A stretch of 64,000 bases of DNA from contig NZ_CP017634.1 in NCBI RefSeq assembly GCF_002777255.1, positions 4,352,903 through 4,416,902 on the forward strand, read 5' to 3'. Under the pieces are notes generated by a model. That model saw only the letters and a list, made by a program, of their open reading frames with translations. It made no database searches and had not been told where the DNA came from. The position numbers and the translations under genes are program-made. This stretch comes from Candidatus Formimonas warabiya (lineage in GTDB: Bacteria; Bacillota; Dehalobacteriia; Dehalobacteriales; Dehalobacteriaceae). Of the stretch, positions 38,210 through 46,713 are shown in pieces. The first letter of the stretch is position 1. The number at the start of each line of letters is the position of its first letter.

Positions 38210-38671
38210 GGAGTTTTAAGTGATACGACTTAATTCTTACGGTCAATACCCAAGAATTGCGTGAGGATAAGTCAGGCTACCCCTATCCTTCCACTAACTA
38301 TCGGCATACATTTATCCTAAAACCAAATGCACCCCCCCTGAAAAACTATCAAAGAAAAAATTTTGCCTCAAAACGGTCAACTTTTTGATTGACATTACTA
38401 GCAGGCTTTTATTGCACTTCCAGCCGATGAGGCACCATGCGTAGCGATTCGATCAGTGGCCTCTTCTAAGCGCGCCGGAGCGGATCACTGGGGACGTGCA
38501 CACGGGGCGCAGGCATCTCTACGGCTTCCGTGTAAGCCTATCGTGTAATTCACTATTGAAGGGCACCCCCAGCCGGTGGTATAATATTCCTGTTATAGTC
38601 AGGATCGGACCCCAACACACAGAAACTACAAATAACCGCGCCGCAGTGCGTCGCGGGATGAGGTGTATCAC
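38210..38671 (+). other. Transition into GC-rich island
   Basis: No gene supported. Base composition shifts from AT-rich to GC-rich at roughly 38.4-38.5 kb, and the island promoter lies at 38556-38585. Confidence 0.5.
38556..38585 (+). promoter_or_regulatory. Promoter of the methylase-helicase-ATPase operon
   Basis: TTGAAG, 18-base spacer, TATAAT. GCACCC begins seven bases into the element, at exactly the offset seen in the promoter of the island's HTH gene (45660-45689), so both probably carry the same operator. Confidence 0.65.
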
Positions 38672-39586
38672 TTGGCCAAGCATGACGTTAAGGACTTCGA
38701 AAACCGCTTCATCACAGGCGACTGCGGTGAGGTGCTAAAAGATATACCGGCGCAGAGCGTCGACCTCATACTCACATCACCGCCGTACGCTGATCGGCGG
38801 GACTACGGAAGCAAGGGCGCGGCACTGATCGCGCCTGACGAGTATATCGAGTGGTTCGCGCCGAAGGCGAAAGAGTTTTACCGCGTGCTGAAGGACGACG
38901 GGAGTTTCGTGCTCAACATAAGCGATAAGGTCGTCGAGAACTTCCAGCACCTGTACGTATTCAAGCTCGTCATATACCTCTGCGAAGAGGTCGGCTTCCA
39001 TTACGTACGCGATTACATATGGCACAACACGGCCACACCGCCGAACGTCTTCTCGCGCGGCGGGCTCGGCCGCACGAAGAAGTCGCACGAGTACTGCTTC
39101 TGGTTCGCCAAGGGCGAGACGTGGACGTTCAACATGGACGCGATAAGAAGGCCGTACAGCAAGGATATGAAGAAGTTCCTCGATGGTAAGGGTAAAGGTG
39201 ACCGCGCGCAGAACCAGCGACCGAGCACGCACAACTTCAACTGCGAGAAGGTTTGGGCGGATAACGGCGGCGCGGACCCGGGTACCGTCATAGAAGTCGG
39301 GAACACGAACAGCAACGATGCGTTTGCAAAGCTATGCCGTGAACGCGGCATCGGGCATCCGGCTCGCTTTCCGGAGAAGCTCGCCGAGTTCTTCATACTA
39401 TCCGGTACGAACGAGGGCGCGCTCGTAATCGACCCGTTCTCGGGATCAGGCACGACCGCCGTGGTCGCGGCGAAGACCGGCAGGCGCTTCATCGGAATCG
39501 ACTCGAACGCGGACTATAACGAGCTGGCGTCCGAAAGGATAGCCATGGAGACAGAAGGCGGTGACGGTTATGCTGGACAGGCTTGA
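38672..39586 (+). CDS. DNA methyltransferase 1 (beta class, TSPPY)
   Basis: TTG 38672 lies six bases after AGGTG; GTG 38663 is the alternative. About 304 residues. Catalytic motif IV TSPPY (about 34) precedes the SAM-binding motif I DPFSGSGTT (about 253), the beta-class order of N6-adenine or N4-cytosine methylases; the TSPPY form is common in N4-cytosine enzymes. The central LGRTKKSHEYCFWF and RRPYSKD stretch is the target-recognition part. It overlaps the second methyltransferase by 17 bases. GC-rich, unlike genes outside the island. Confidence 0.88.
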   Translation: MAKHDVKDFENRFITGDCGEVLKDIPAQSVDLILTSPPYADRRDYGSKGAALIAPDEYIEWFAPKAKEFYRVLKDDGSFVLNISDKVVENFQHLYVFKLVIYLCEEVGFHYVRDYIWHNTATPPNVFSRGGLGRTKKSHEYCFWFAKGETWTFNMDAIRRPYSKDMKKFLDGKGKGDRAQNQRPSTHNFNCEKVWADNGGADPGTVIEVGNTNSNDAFAKLCRERGIGHPARFPEKLAEFFILSGTNEGALVIDPFSGSGTTAVVAAKTGRRFIGIDSNADYNELASERIAMETEGGDGYAGQA

Positions 39587-40430
39587 GCAGGACGGCTTTG
39601 CAGCGGTCTGTTCTGACGGTGCGGCTGGTATGCTCGCGCTGTCGGATAAGTCCATAAAGCTCGTATACGGATCGCCGCCATATCCGAATGCCGAGCGTGA
39701 CTACGGTGTGTGGAGGGCGCACGAGTATATCGAGAAGATGACCCCGTTTATTGATGCGGCCGTTCGGGGGCTCCGTGATGACGGCTTCATCGTGATCAAC
39801 GTCAAGGCTAACCGCGAGAAGGCCACGTCGAAGGTCTCATCGAAGCGATCGCTCATCGTCGAGAAGCTCGCGATCCTCATGGAGGAGCAGTGGGGGCTTT
39901 CGTGCGTCGATATCGAGATATGGGTCAAGGAGAATCCCGCACCGACCGGACTGCGCGCCGCGTGTCAGGATGCGTATGAGCAGAACTTGTGGTTCTCGAA
40001 GGCTCCGAAATGGACGATCGACCTTGATGCGATCCGCAGGCCATACGAGTCGCACAGTGTGAAGACATACGGCGAGTACGAGTACAAGCCGCGCACCAAC
40101 GGCAATACCTACGTGCGTAAGAACAAGACCATCGAGCCGCACCCTATTGGGGCACTGCCGAAGAACGTCATTAGCGGAGGAGTATCAGCGCGAATCGGAG
40201 ATCATCAAGCGACGCAACCGCTATACCTTCCCGAAAAATACATTAAAGCGACGACCGAGAAAGGCGACCTCGTGGTCGATCCGTGGATGGGCACCGGCAC
40301 GACCGGCGTCGCAGCGCTTCTACTCGACCGCAGGTTCATCGGCTTTGACGTCGTGCAGTCGTACGTCGATGAGGCCGAGCAGACGCTCCGGAAGGTCGGA
40401 GCGAACAGGCAGGTGACGCTTGATGTCTGA
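39570..40430 (+). CDS. DNA methyltransferase 2 (beta class, GSPPY)
   Basis: ATG 39570 follows GGCGGTGA. The 286-residue protein repeats the architecture of its neighbour: GSPPYPNAERDYG (about 33) and DPWMGTGTTGVAALL (about 236), with DLDAIRRPYESH in between echoing MDAIRRPYSKD of methyltransferase 1. The two are paralogues. A tandem pair suggests methylation of the two strands of an asymmetric target. Overlaps its neighbours on both sides by a few bases. Confidence 0.88.
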   Translation: MLDRLEQDGFAAVCSDGAAGMLALSDKSIKLVYGSPPYPNAERDYGVWRAHEYIEKMTPFIDAAVRGLRDDGFIVINVKANREKATSKVSSKRSLIVEKLAILMEEQWGLSCVDIEIWVKENPAPTGLRAACQDAYEQNLWFSKAPKWTIDLDAIRRPYESHSVKTYGEYEYKPRTNGNTYVRKNKTIEPHPIGALPKNVISGGVSARIGDHQATQPLYLPEKYIKATTEKGDLVVDPWMGTGTTGVAALLLDRRFIGFDVVQSYVDEAEQTLRKVGANRQVTLDV

Positions 40431-40953
40431 AGCCGCACCGCAGAGACTCAGCAAGCAGACATTAAACCACCTCTTCATCGAAGGCCTCGGGGTAAGCGTG
40501 AAGCAGCACAGCGGCGTCAATCCGCTTCTCGTGGATCTCATGCCGCCGTTTCCGCTACGGATCCGTGCGTACCTTTACAACTGCACTAACCCGCCCGGAG
40601 GCCGCGCACCGGACGAGTACAAGTTTCAGATTATACTGCCCGGGCAGCAGCGCAACACCCGCGGAATGCTCGACTACTCGGACGGAAGGACGCCCGTACT
40701 CGCGGCGTACGCACGGGTGACCGACGAAGTAAAAGGCGGCGTGTTCGTCTTGTGGGACCCATACAAGCACAAAGAATTCGCGTACAGCGCGAACATGCAG
40801 GTGCGCACCGACACGATCATCAGAGCGCTCTATGAGCCGGTCGCGTCAAGTGTGCGCGCCAACGGCGAGATCATCCTTGCAGCGCGGCCGGAGCATTTGA
40901 CCGAGGCGCTGTGGATGCGCGTGGAGATCAGGCTAAAGGAGGCGACGTCATGA
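40423..40953 (+). CDS. Unrecognised island protein, possible nuclease or recognition subunit
   Basis: ATG 40423 after CAGGTG; it overlaps the upstream stop. The 176-residue protein is mixed alpha/beta: LNHLFIEGLGVSVKQHSG, EYKFQIILPGQQRNTRG, then PVLAAYARVTDEVKGGVFVL and WDPYKHKEFAYSANMQV. The run of beta strands with D and E residues resembles the N-terminal recognition part of some restriction enzymes. I cannot name the family. Its place between two methylases and a helicase implies a restriction or specificity role. Confidence 0.6.
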   Translation: MSEAAPQRLSKQTLNHLFIEGLGVSVKQHSGVNPLLVDLMPPFPLRIRAYLYNCTNPPGGRAPDEYKFQIILPGQQRNTRGMLDYSDGRTPVLAAYARVTDEVKGGVFVLWDPYKHKEFAYSANMQVRTDTIIRALYEPVASSVRANGEIILAARPEHLTEALWMRVEIRLKEATS

Positions 40954-43061
40954 GCTTTGACAGCTTCGAGTTCAAGGCCTCATACAACAAGGCCGAAGAT
41001 GACATCGCGGAAGGCTTCTACCTTCCGTGCATGCGGGCGTCTGTCAGGTACGACCGGATATCGGGCTTCTTCGGCAGCACGATCTACATCATCGCGTGGA
41101 GTGCACTAAAGGAGTTCATCATGCGCGGCGGCAGGATGCGGCTCATATGCTCGCCGTACATATCAGACGCCGACGAGGCCGCACTCGCAGAAGGCTACTC
41201 GGCGAGGAACAACGAATTGCTCGCGGATGCCATCAAGGAAGAGGTCGAGGCGCTATTCGCAAGTCCAGATCCCTCCGCTCCGGCGAGGCTTCTCGCGTAT
41301 CTGGTCTCGGAAAAAATCATCGACGTAAAGATCGCCGTGCCGGGTGATAAGGCAGGCGCAGATGCGCGGCGAATGTTTCACGATAAGGTCGGAGTGTTCT
41401 CGGACGGTGCTCTGTCCGTGGGTTTTCGCGGGTCGATGAACGAGACGTTCAAAGGGCTTTCCTCTGACGGCAACATCGAGTCGATCGACGTCTTCCCAAG
41501 TTGGGCGGACGCAAGAGACCGAGAGCGTCTTGAGACGGCGGTGGGCTTCTTCGCGAGGCTGTGGGAAGGCGTCATACCTGGCGTAGCGGTCTACTCGTTC
41601 CCGTCTGACGTGAAGGCGGTACTGAAGGACAAAGCGAAGGGCGCGGACTGGGAGCAACTGCTTGAGGAGATCAAAGTAACGCAAAGCCTCGCAGCCAAGT
41701 GGAAGCCGGATAAGAGACCAGGCGGATACTCACCGAGAGAGCACCAGACGAACGCGCTCGAGGCGTGGACTGCCGCAGGCAGGCGCGGGGTATTCGAACA
41801 CGCCACCGGCAGCGGCAAGACGTTCACGGCCATGTGCGCGATCCGCGACGCGTTCGGACGCGGTGAGACGGTCATAGTGCTCGTGCCGTCCCGCGACCTG
41901 CTCGGTCAGTGGTACGACGAGCTCACGAAGACGATCGGAGACATCAAGGTATACTATCTGCTCTGCGGCGACGGCCACACCGAGTGGCGGCACGGGAATA
42001 CGCTCACATCGTGGACAAGCCCCGGATCCGGCCAGAACCGCGTGATCATATCGACGATGGATACGGCGGCATCGCCGGACTTTATCCGCAGAGTGGCGCA
42101 AGGGACGCACCTCTTCATTGTGGCGGACGAGGTGCACAGGCTCGGCAGTCCGGAGCGCCGGAAGATATTCGTGCTTGATACGGGTGCGAGGCTGGGACTC
42201 TCAGCCACACCGTGCAGGTACGGCGATCCTGTCGGCACGCAGGCGATCATGGACTACTTCGGTGGCATTATTCCCCCACCGTTTACGCTTGAGGACGCCA
42301 TTCATGCAGGCGTGCTCACGAAGTACTTCTATCACCCTCAGAAGCTCTCGCTCACGAAGGCAGAGCAGGCGCGGTGGGATGAGATCACAGAAGAGGTCAG
42401 GAAGCTGCTCGCTCGGTCAAAAGGAGGCGTTGACATCGAATCGACCCCGCGTCTGAAGATGCTGATCATCAATAGGGCGCGAATCGTGAAAAACGCAGCG
42501 GGCAAAGTACCGCTCGCACTCGACGTGCTCCGGAAGAATTTCAAGGCGGGTCAGAAGTGGATCGTGTACTGTGACAACATCGATCAGCTGAAGGCCGTGC
42601 TGCATAGCGCGATGGCGGCAGGCTTCGACGCATACGAGTACTACGCGGGCATGGCGGGCGACCGTGACATGACGATTAGCTACTTCGAGGACAACGGAGG
42701 CGTGCTCGTGTCGATCAAGTGTCTCGACGAGGGCGTAGACATACCGTCAACCACGCACGCACTCATCCTCGCATCGTCGCAGAACCCGCGCGAGTTCATA
42801 CAGAGGCGCGGCCGCATACTCAGACGCGCAAAGGGCAAGCACTTCGCGGAGCTTTACGACGCGATTACCATACCGGTCATGGCCGAAGGCGAGGACGAGA
42901 AGAGCCTGTCGATCATTACGGCCGAGCTATCACGAGCAATACAGTTCGGTGAGAGCGCTGAGAACTACTCGGGCTTCACCGACCTGAAGAATATAGCAGC
43001 GGAATTCCAGATCGATTTCAACACACTGAGGAACGGAGGGCTTGAAGACGATGATGAATAG
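40950..43061 (+). CDS. PLD-domain SF2 helicase
   Basis: ATG 40950 follows AAAGGAGG and overlaps the previous stop (ATGA). The 703-residue protein has an N-terminal phospholipase-D-type domain with an HxK motif (FHDKVGVFSDGALSVGFRGS, about 143, with a later E), then a superfamily 2 helicase: Walker A HATGSGKT (about 283), DEVH box VADEVHRLG (about 390), SATPCRYG, and motif VI QRRGRILRR (about 618). Such PLD-helicase fusions occur in restriction-like defence systems, where they translocate on and nick foreign DNA. Confidence 0.88.
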   Translation: MSFDSFEFKASYNKAEDDIAEGFYLPCMRASVRYDRISGFFGSTIYIIAWSALKEFIMRGGRMRLICSPYISDADEAALAEGYSARNNELLADAIKEEVEALFASPDPSAPARLLAYLVSEKIIDVKIAVPGDKAGADARRMFHDKVGVFSDGALSVGFRGSMNETFKGLSSDGNIESIDVFPSWADARDRERLETAVGFFARLWEGVIPGVAVYSFPSDVKAVLKDKAKGADWEQLLEEIKVTQSLAAKWKPDKRPGGYSPREHQTNALEAWTAAGRRGVFEHATGSGKTFTAMCAIRDAFGRGETVIVLVPSRDLLGQWYDELTKTIGDIKVYYLLCGDGHTEWRHGNTLTSWTSPGSGQNRVIISTMDTAASPDFIRRVAQGTHLFIVADEVHRLGSPERRKIFVLDTGARLGLSATPCRYGDPVGTQAIMDYFGGIIPPPFTLEDAIHAGVLTKYFYHPQKLSLTKAEQARWDEITEEVRKLLARSKGGVDIESTPRLKMLIINRARIVKNAAGKVPLALDVLRKNFKAGQKWIVYCDNIDQLKAVLHSAMAAGFDAYEYYAGMAGDRDMTISYFEDNGGVLVSIKCLDEGVDIPSTTHALILASSQNPREFIQRRGRILRRAKGKHFAELYDAITIPVMAEGEDEKSLSIITAELSRAIQFGESAENYSGFTDLKNIAAEFQIDFNTLRNGGLEDDDE

Positions 43062-43266
43062 CGTCGAAGTCGAAGAACTGCTTAAGGTGCTCGAAGCAGT
43101 CCGCGCGGAAAAGTACCCCGATATCCCCGCGGATCTGATCAAAGACATCGTGACTGCGCAGTTCGAGAATCAGGACAACCCGGAACAAGGTAGCCGGGTT
43201 ACGAAAAAGCTCGTCGATGACTACATGAAAGATGTGAAGCTCGACGAAGCGAAAGCGGGGTGGTGA
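43051..43266 (+). CDS. Small island protein (71 aa)
   Basis: ATG 43051/43054 after GGAGGG; overlaps the helicase stop by about 10 bases and ends two bases before the ATPase gene. The product (VEELLKVLEAVRAEKYPDIP ... VTKKLVDDYMKDVKLDEAKA) is acidic and helical. Probably a small subunit or linker of the helicase/ATPase complex. No known family. Confidence 0.6.
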   Translation: MMNSVEVEELLKVLEAVRAEKYPDIPADLIKDIVTAQFENQDNPEQGSRVTKKLVDDYMKDVKLDEAKAGW

Positions 43267-43267
43267 T

Positions 43268-45283
43268 ATGCTGCGTTTCACCAGTCTGACTGTCGAGGAC
43301 TTCGGCCCGTTCAAGGGCAGCCAGACTATCGACTTCACGAACGAGAACGGCGTCATTATCACGTGGGGAAACAACGGACGCGGGAAGACGAAACTGCTCA
43401 ACGCGTTCCGCTATGCCCTCTACGGCAAGTTCCAGAACCGGCGTGGAGCGAATGTCGAGTTGACGAAACTGTCGAACATCGAGAGCCATGAGGACGGCAG
43501 ATACGGTTTCAAGGTCGTACTGCGCATGACGGACGGAGCGAACAACTACGAGCTCACAAGGCAGTATAAGCTCAGGGCGGGCGTCACGAAGCCGGTCAGA
43601 AATGACGACTACGAGCAGCACGTCTACCTGAAGAGGGAAGGCGCGATACTGCCCGCAGCAGAGGCCGACCACATACTGCGGCTCATCATGCCCGAGCAGG
43701 TCTCTCGATTCTTCCTTTTTGATGGCGAACTGCTGCAGGAATACGAGGATCTCATCATGGAGGACTCTGACGAGGGCGTAGCGATAAAGGGATCCATCGA
43801 GAACATACTCGGCATACCGGTGCTTACGAACGGTGCGGTGGCCACAGGAATGGCGCACGAGGATTGTCTGAGGGCCATGACGAGAGTCGCGAAGAGCAAC
43901 CAGCAGACGGAGCAGATCGGTGCGATGATCGAGGCGTTCGAGGCACAGCTTCAGAAGCACGTCGACGAGTTCGAGCGGATGAAGAACGAGCTTACTGACG
44001 AGCTTGTGAAGAGGGCGCAACTGACCGGCGAGGCGGAGCAGAACGAGCACGTGCGCACACTGCTCACCAACATGAACGGTCTGGAACAGGCCATCGAGGA
44101 GAAGAAGGCACGCCGGGACGGGATCATGAGCCAGATCGTCGTCACAACGAAGAACGCATGGAAGGGTCTCGTCGGATCGCGTGTCACGTCCGTGCTTGAT
44201 GGAGTCAAGGCAAGGGCGCAGGAACTAGAGGACAAGGAGAAGGCGCAGCAGATCGCGAGCGGCTTCGTCAAGGACATGAAGAAGGCGGTCAGCGAGAAAC
44301 ACTGCCACCTCTGCGAGCAGGATATCGAAGAAGGTCTGCTCGCGAAGATCGAGGAGCGTATCAAGAAAGCCAAGAGCAGCTATGGCGGGCTGTCAGCTGA
44401 AGAAGCCGCAGAACTCAAAGAACTGCAAGGACGCCGATCTGTGCTTGAGGGCATGCAGCTGCCGAGCGTGAAGGAGCGGCTCGAGGTGCTTGAGCAGCAG
44501 CTTACCGCCGTGCGGGTCGAGATAGGAAACAGCGAACGCGAATTAAAGAGCGTACGCGAAGAGCTTGAGCGGCACGGTGACATCAAGGATCTGTCGGCGG
44601 TAGCGGCCGAGAACCTCAGACAGCTGACCATCTGTCTCACGAAGATCGGCAACCTTGAGGAAGGCAAGAAGAAGGAGAGCGACCAGATAACAAGCATCAG
44701 AACCGCGATCGCCGGTCAGTATGCAAAGCTCGAGAAGCTGGCCACCGACTCCGACATGTTGCTCGCGAAGAAGAAAGCCGACCTGTGCGGACAGATCACG
44801 AGCATCTTCGAGGAGGGCATCAGCAAGTATCGCGACGAACTGAAGGCCAAAGTCGAGAAGGACGCGACCGACCTGTTTGTGCGCATCACGAACGACCCGG
44901 ACTATGTGAAGCTGCTCATCAACGAGAACTACGGCCTCGAGATCGTTCACTCGACCGGCGTCGTCGTACCGCTTCGCTCGTCGGGCAACGAGCATATGGT
45001 CGCGCTCGCGTTGATCGGCGCGCTGCACAAGAACGCGCCGCTGCATGGACCCGTCATCATGGACTCGCCGTTCGGAAGGCTTGACCCGGTTCACAAACAC
45101 AACATCACAGAAGCGCTGCCGGTGCTGTCCGATCAGGTCATACTGTTCGCCTACACCAGCGAGATCGATGAGCAGTTTGCACGGGACACGCTCGGACCCG
45201 CGCTGAAGAAGGAATACAGGCTCACACGCGTGACATCGTTCAATACACGCATCGAGCCGGAAACAGGAGGCGCATCGGCATGA
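43268..45283 (+). CDS. SMC/Rad50-like ATPase related to DndD
   Basis: ATG 43268 after GGTGGTGAT. The 671-residue protein is a split ABC ATPase: N-terminal FGPFKGSQTIDF and Walker A GNNGRGKTKLLNAFRYALYG (about 32); DGELLQEYEDL; a long coiled coil with a Rad50-type zinc hook CHLCEQ (about 345); and a C-terminal half with signature LRSSGNEHMVALALIGAL and Walker B VIMDSPFGRLDPVHKHNI (about 596). The pattern is that of DndD-type ATPases of phosphorothioate systems, but no DndC or cysteine desulfurase is present. It likely powers or gates the helicase/nuclease on DNA. Confidence 0.88.
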   Translation: MLRFTSLTVEDFGPFKGSQTIDFTNENGVIITWGNNGRGKTKLLNAFRYALYGKFQNRRGANVELTKLSNIESHEDGRYGFKVVLRMTDGANNYELTRQYKLRAGVTKPVRNDDYEQHVYLKREGAILPAAEADHILRLIMPEQVSRFFLFDGELLQEYEDLIMEDSDEGVAIKGSIENILGIPVLTNGAVATGMAHEDCLRAMTRVAKSNQQTEQIGAMIEAFEAQLQKHVDEFERMKNELTDELVKRAQLTGEAEQNEHVRTLLTNMNGLEQAIEEKKARRDGIMSQIVVTTKNAWKGLVGSRVTSVLDGVKARAQELEDKEKAQQIASGFVKDMKKAVSEKHCHLCEQDIEEGLLAKIEERIKKAKSSYGGLSAEEAAELKELQGRRSVLEGMQLPSVKERLEVLEQQLTAVRVEIGNSERELKSVREELERHGDIKDLSAVAAENLRQLTICLTKIGNLEEGKKKESDQITSIRTAIAGQYAKLEKLATDSDMLLAKKKADLCGQITSIFEEGISKYRDELKAKVEKDATDLFVRITNDPDYVKLLINENYGLEIVHSTGVVVPLRSSGNEHMVALALIGALHKNAPLHGPVIMDSPFGRLDPVHKHNITEALPVLSDQVILFAYTSEIDEQFARDTLGPALKKEYRLTRVTSFNTRIEPETGGASA

Positions 45284-45639
45284 CAGACTTAGTCAACGTC
45301 CACCTCACGAAGGCGGCAAACGAGGTCGTGGAGAAGCTTGTGTCGACGGGCTGCTTCGACTTCGCGATTACGGCCGCGAAGTTCGCTATGGCATATGCAA
45401 TAAAGAACCACTTCGGCGAGATCGACCCTGCTGCTTATCCGCTGTCCGACAGCGAAGGCAGTAACTATGGCGTCGGCACCGTCGACCCGGACGGTCAGCT
45501 TGCCGCCCTGCTCAGGGCTCTTTACCCGGAGACGACAACGCCGTACCTATACGCCCGCGCCCTCATGGTGTTCGGTCTCATGAAGCTCGGAGAGCGGATC
45601 GATCGTGAAGGCCTGCAGACGATCAGCGCACTCATGTGA
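45280..45639 (+). CDS. DndE-like small protein
   Basis: ATG 45280 overlaps the ATPase stop (ATGA). The 119-residue helical protein starts VNVHLTKAANEVVEKLVSTG, contains a central EIDPAAYPLSDSEGSNYGVG and a C-terminal LYARALMVFGLMKLGERI. Size, position directly after a DndD-like ATPase, and the pattern (N-terminal helix pair, short loop, C-terminal helix) recall DndE, but the similarity is weak. It ends the structural operon. Confidence 0.5.
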   Translation: MTDLVNVHLTKAANEVVEKLVSTGCFDFAITAAKFAMAYAIKNHFGEIDPAAYPLSDSEGSNYGVGTVDPDGQLAALLRALYPETTTPYLYARALMVFGLMKLGERIDREGLQTISALM

Positions 45640-45659
45640 AACATTTTTGCGGGGGTGTA

Positions 45660-45689
45660 TTGACAAGCACCCTCGTGTGATGCTATATC
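45660..45689 (+). promoter_or_regulatory. Promoter of the island regulator gene
   Basis: TTGACA, 17-18 base spacer, TATATC. GCACCC in the spacer pairs with GGGTGT just upstream as an inverted repeat and is at the same offset as in the promoter at 38556. Probable binding site of the HTH protein encoded at 45760. Confidence 0.6.
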
Positions 45690-45759
45690 ACTGTTGACTG
45701 TAAGGATTGCGGTTAATTTGTGGTCTGACGCAAAACTCAAACAGAAAGGTAGTGAGGAA

Positions 45760-46134
45760 ATGAAATCCGAGGATATGTCCTTGGGGGAGTTTCTCGTGAG
45801 TAAGCGTGAGGAAAAGGACGTCACGCTGCGCGAGCTTGCGCGTCTGATCGGCGTCTCAGCCCCGTTTCTTTCCGACGTGGAAAAAGGCCGCAGAGCGCCG
45901 CTCACAGCAGATAGGCTCGAGGCCGCAGCGTCGGCACTCCACCTATCGCCCGAAGAAAAGACACTGATGTACGACCTTGCCGGTAAACAGCGCGGCGCGA
46001 TAGCGCCAGACCTGCCGGAGTACATCATCGAGCGAGACTACGTGAGTGCGGCGCTTCGGACGGCTCGCGACCTCGGCGCAGGCGAGGAAGAATGGAAGCA
46101 GTTCGTCGAAGAACTGAAGAAGCGGAGGCGCTAA
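45760..46134 (+). CDS. XRE-family HTH regulator of the island
   Basis: ATG 45760 (or 45775) follows AAAGGTAGTGAGG. The roughly 124-residue product has a Cro/C1-type HTH (LGEFLVSKREEKDVTLRELA, then RLIGVSAPFLSDVEKGRRAP) and a C-terminal helical part. It shares composition with the island and is followed by the start of an ImmA/IrrE-type gene, the usual HTH-metalloprotease pair of mobile defence loci. Likely controls both island promoters through the shared GCACCC site. Confidence 0.85.
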   Translation: MKSEDMSLGEFLVSKREEKDVTLRELARLIGVSAPFLSDVEKGRRAPLTADRLEAAASALHLSPEEKTLMYDLAGKQRGAIAPDLPEYIIERDYVSAALRTARDLGAGEEEWKQFVEELKKRRR

Positions 46135-46141
46135 AGCGCAG

Positions 46142-46261
46142 ATGTATATCCCAGAATACGCTACAAACATGCAAGGCGTTCCCTACCTGAGCGGTGACGA
46201 GATCGACGGCATCGGCGAGAGGCTGATCGCTGACTTTAACCCGGACCTTCTGTCGAATTGA
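46142..46261 (+). pseudogene. Truncated ImmA/IrrE-type metallopeptidase gene
   Basis: ATG 46142, eight bases after the HTH stop, encodes MYIPEYATNMQGVPYLSGDE and IDGIGERLIADFNPDLLSN. This is the typical N-terminus of ImmA/IrrE peptidases that follow XRE regulators. The family would continue to an HExxH motif, but the frame stops where the repeat at 46251 begins. The repeat insertion cut the gene and marks the right end of the island. Confidence 0.65.
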
Positions 46262-46403
46262 TTTTGCCTGGCAAGGTGTTAAGGGGACATGATATAGTGG
46301 GCGGAAATCCCACTGAGTAAGATTTAGTAAATCACTCATAGCGAAAGAATCACTGGGACAGTCAATAATGTCATCAATTGAACTCAATAGGACCGTCTCA
46401 GTG
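46251..46403. repeat. Dispersed repeat A
   Basis: Begins TGTCGAATTGATTTTGCC and continues TGGCAAGGTGTTAAGGGGAC, matching 56426-56463 with few changes. It ends in an imperfect palindrome (CACTGGGACAGTC ... GACCGTCTCAGTG) like that at 746-818. Its first bases supply the TGA that ends the truncated ImmA gene. Confidence 0.7.
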
Positions 46404-46500
46404 TTTTCCCCGATAACAGACTACGCCTTGGGGATATAAAAAATTTTTTAGCACAAGCCCAAAAATAAGGTTTTACACTACATATTTATGAAAAATAAAA

Positions 46501-46544
46501 AGGCCGCTATCTCGCTTATATCAAGCGACTACGGCCATTTTTTT
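46501..46544. terminator. Two-part hairpin terminator
   Basis: Outer stem AGGCCG / CGGCC(A), inner stem TCGCTT / AAGCGA, with A-run before and seven T after. It closes the defence island transcript. No gene between 46262 and 46713. Confidence 0.75.
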
Positions 46545-46713
46545 GTCGGTTTGGTGTAAAAGTAAGGGGTTAAAACCCATTTGTATTGACGTCAACACTA
46601 AAGACAAATTTTTCATATTTACCAAATTAAGCAGGAAAATGGAGATGAATGTAAAATAATGTAATAACGAAATCACATTACAAAAGTTTTTTGTAAAAGA
46701 AGGAGGATTATTG

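Noticed and set aside
38496..45100. Many long antisense and alternate-frame ORFs in the GC-rich island (up to about 283 codons)
   Set aside because: High GC lowers stop frequency; the plus-strand chain of overlapping genes with clear motifs explains the coding potential.
43268..45639. A genuine Dnd phosphorothioation system
   Set aside because: Only DndD-like and weakly DndE-like genes are present; DndC and a desulfurase are absent, and methylases and a PLD-helicase are present instead.
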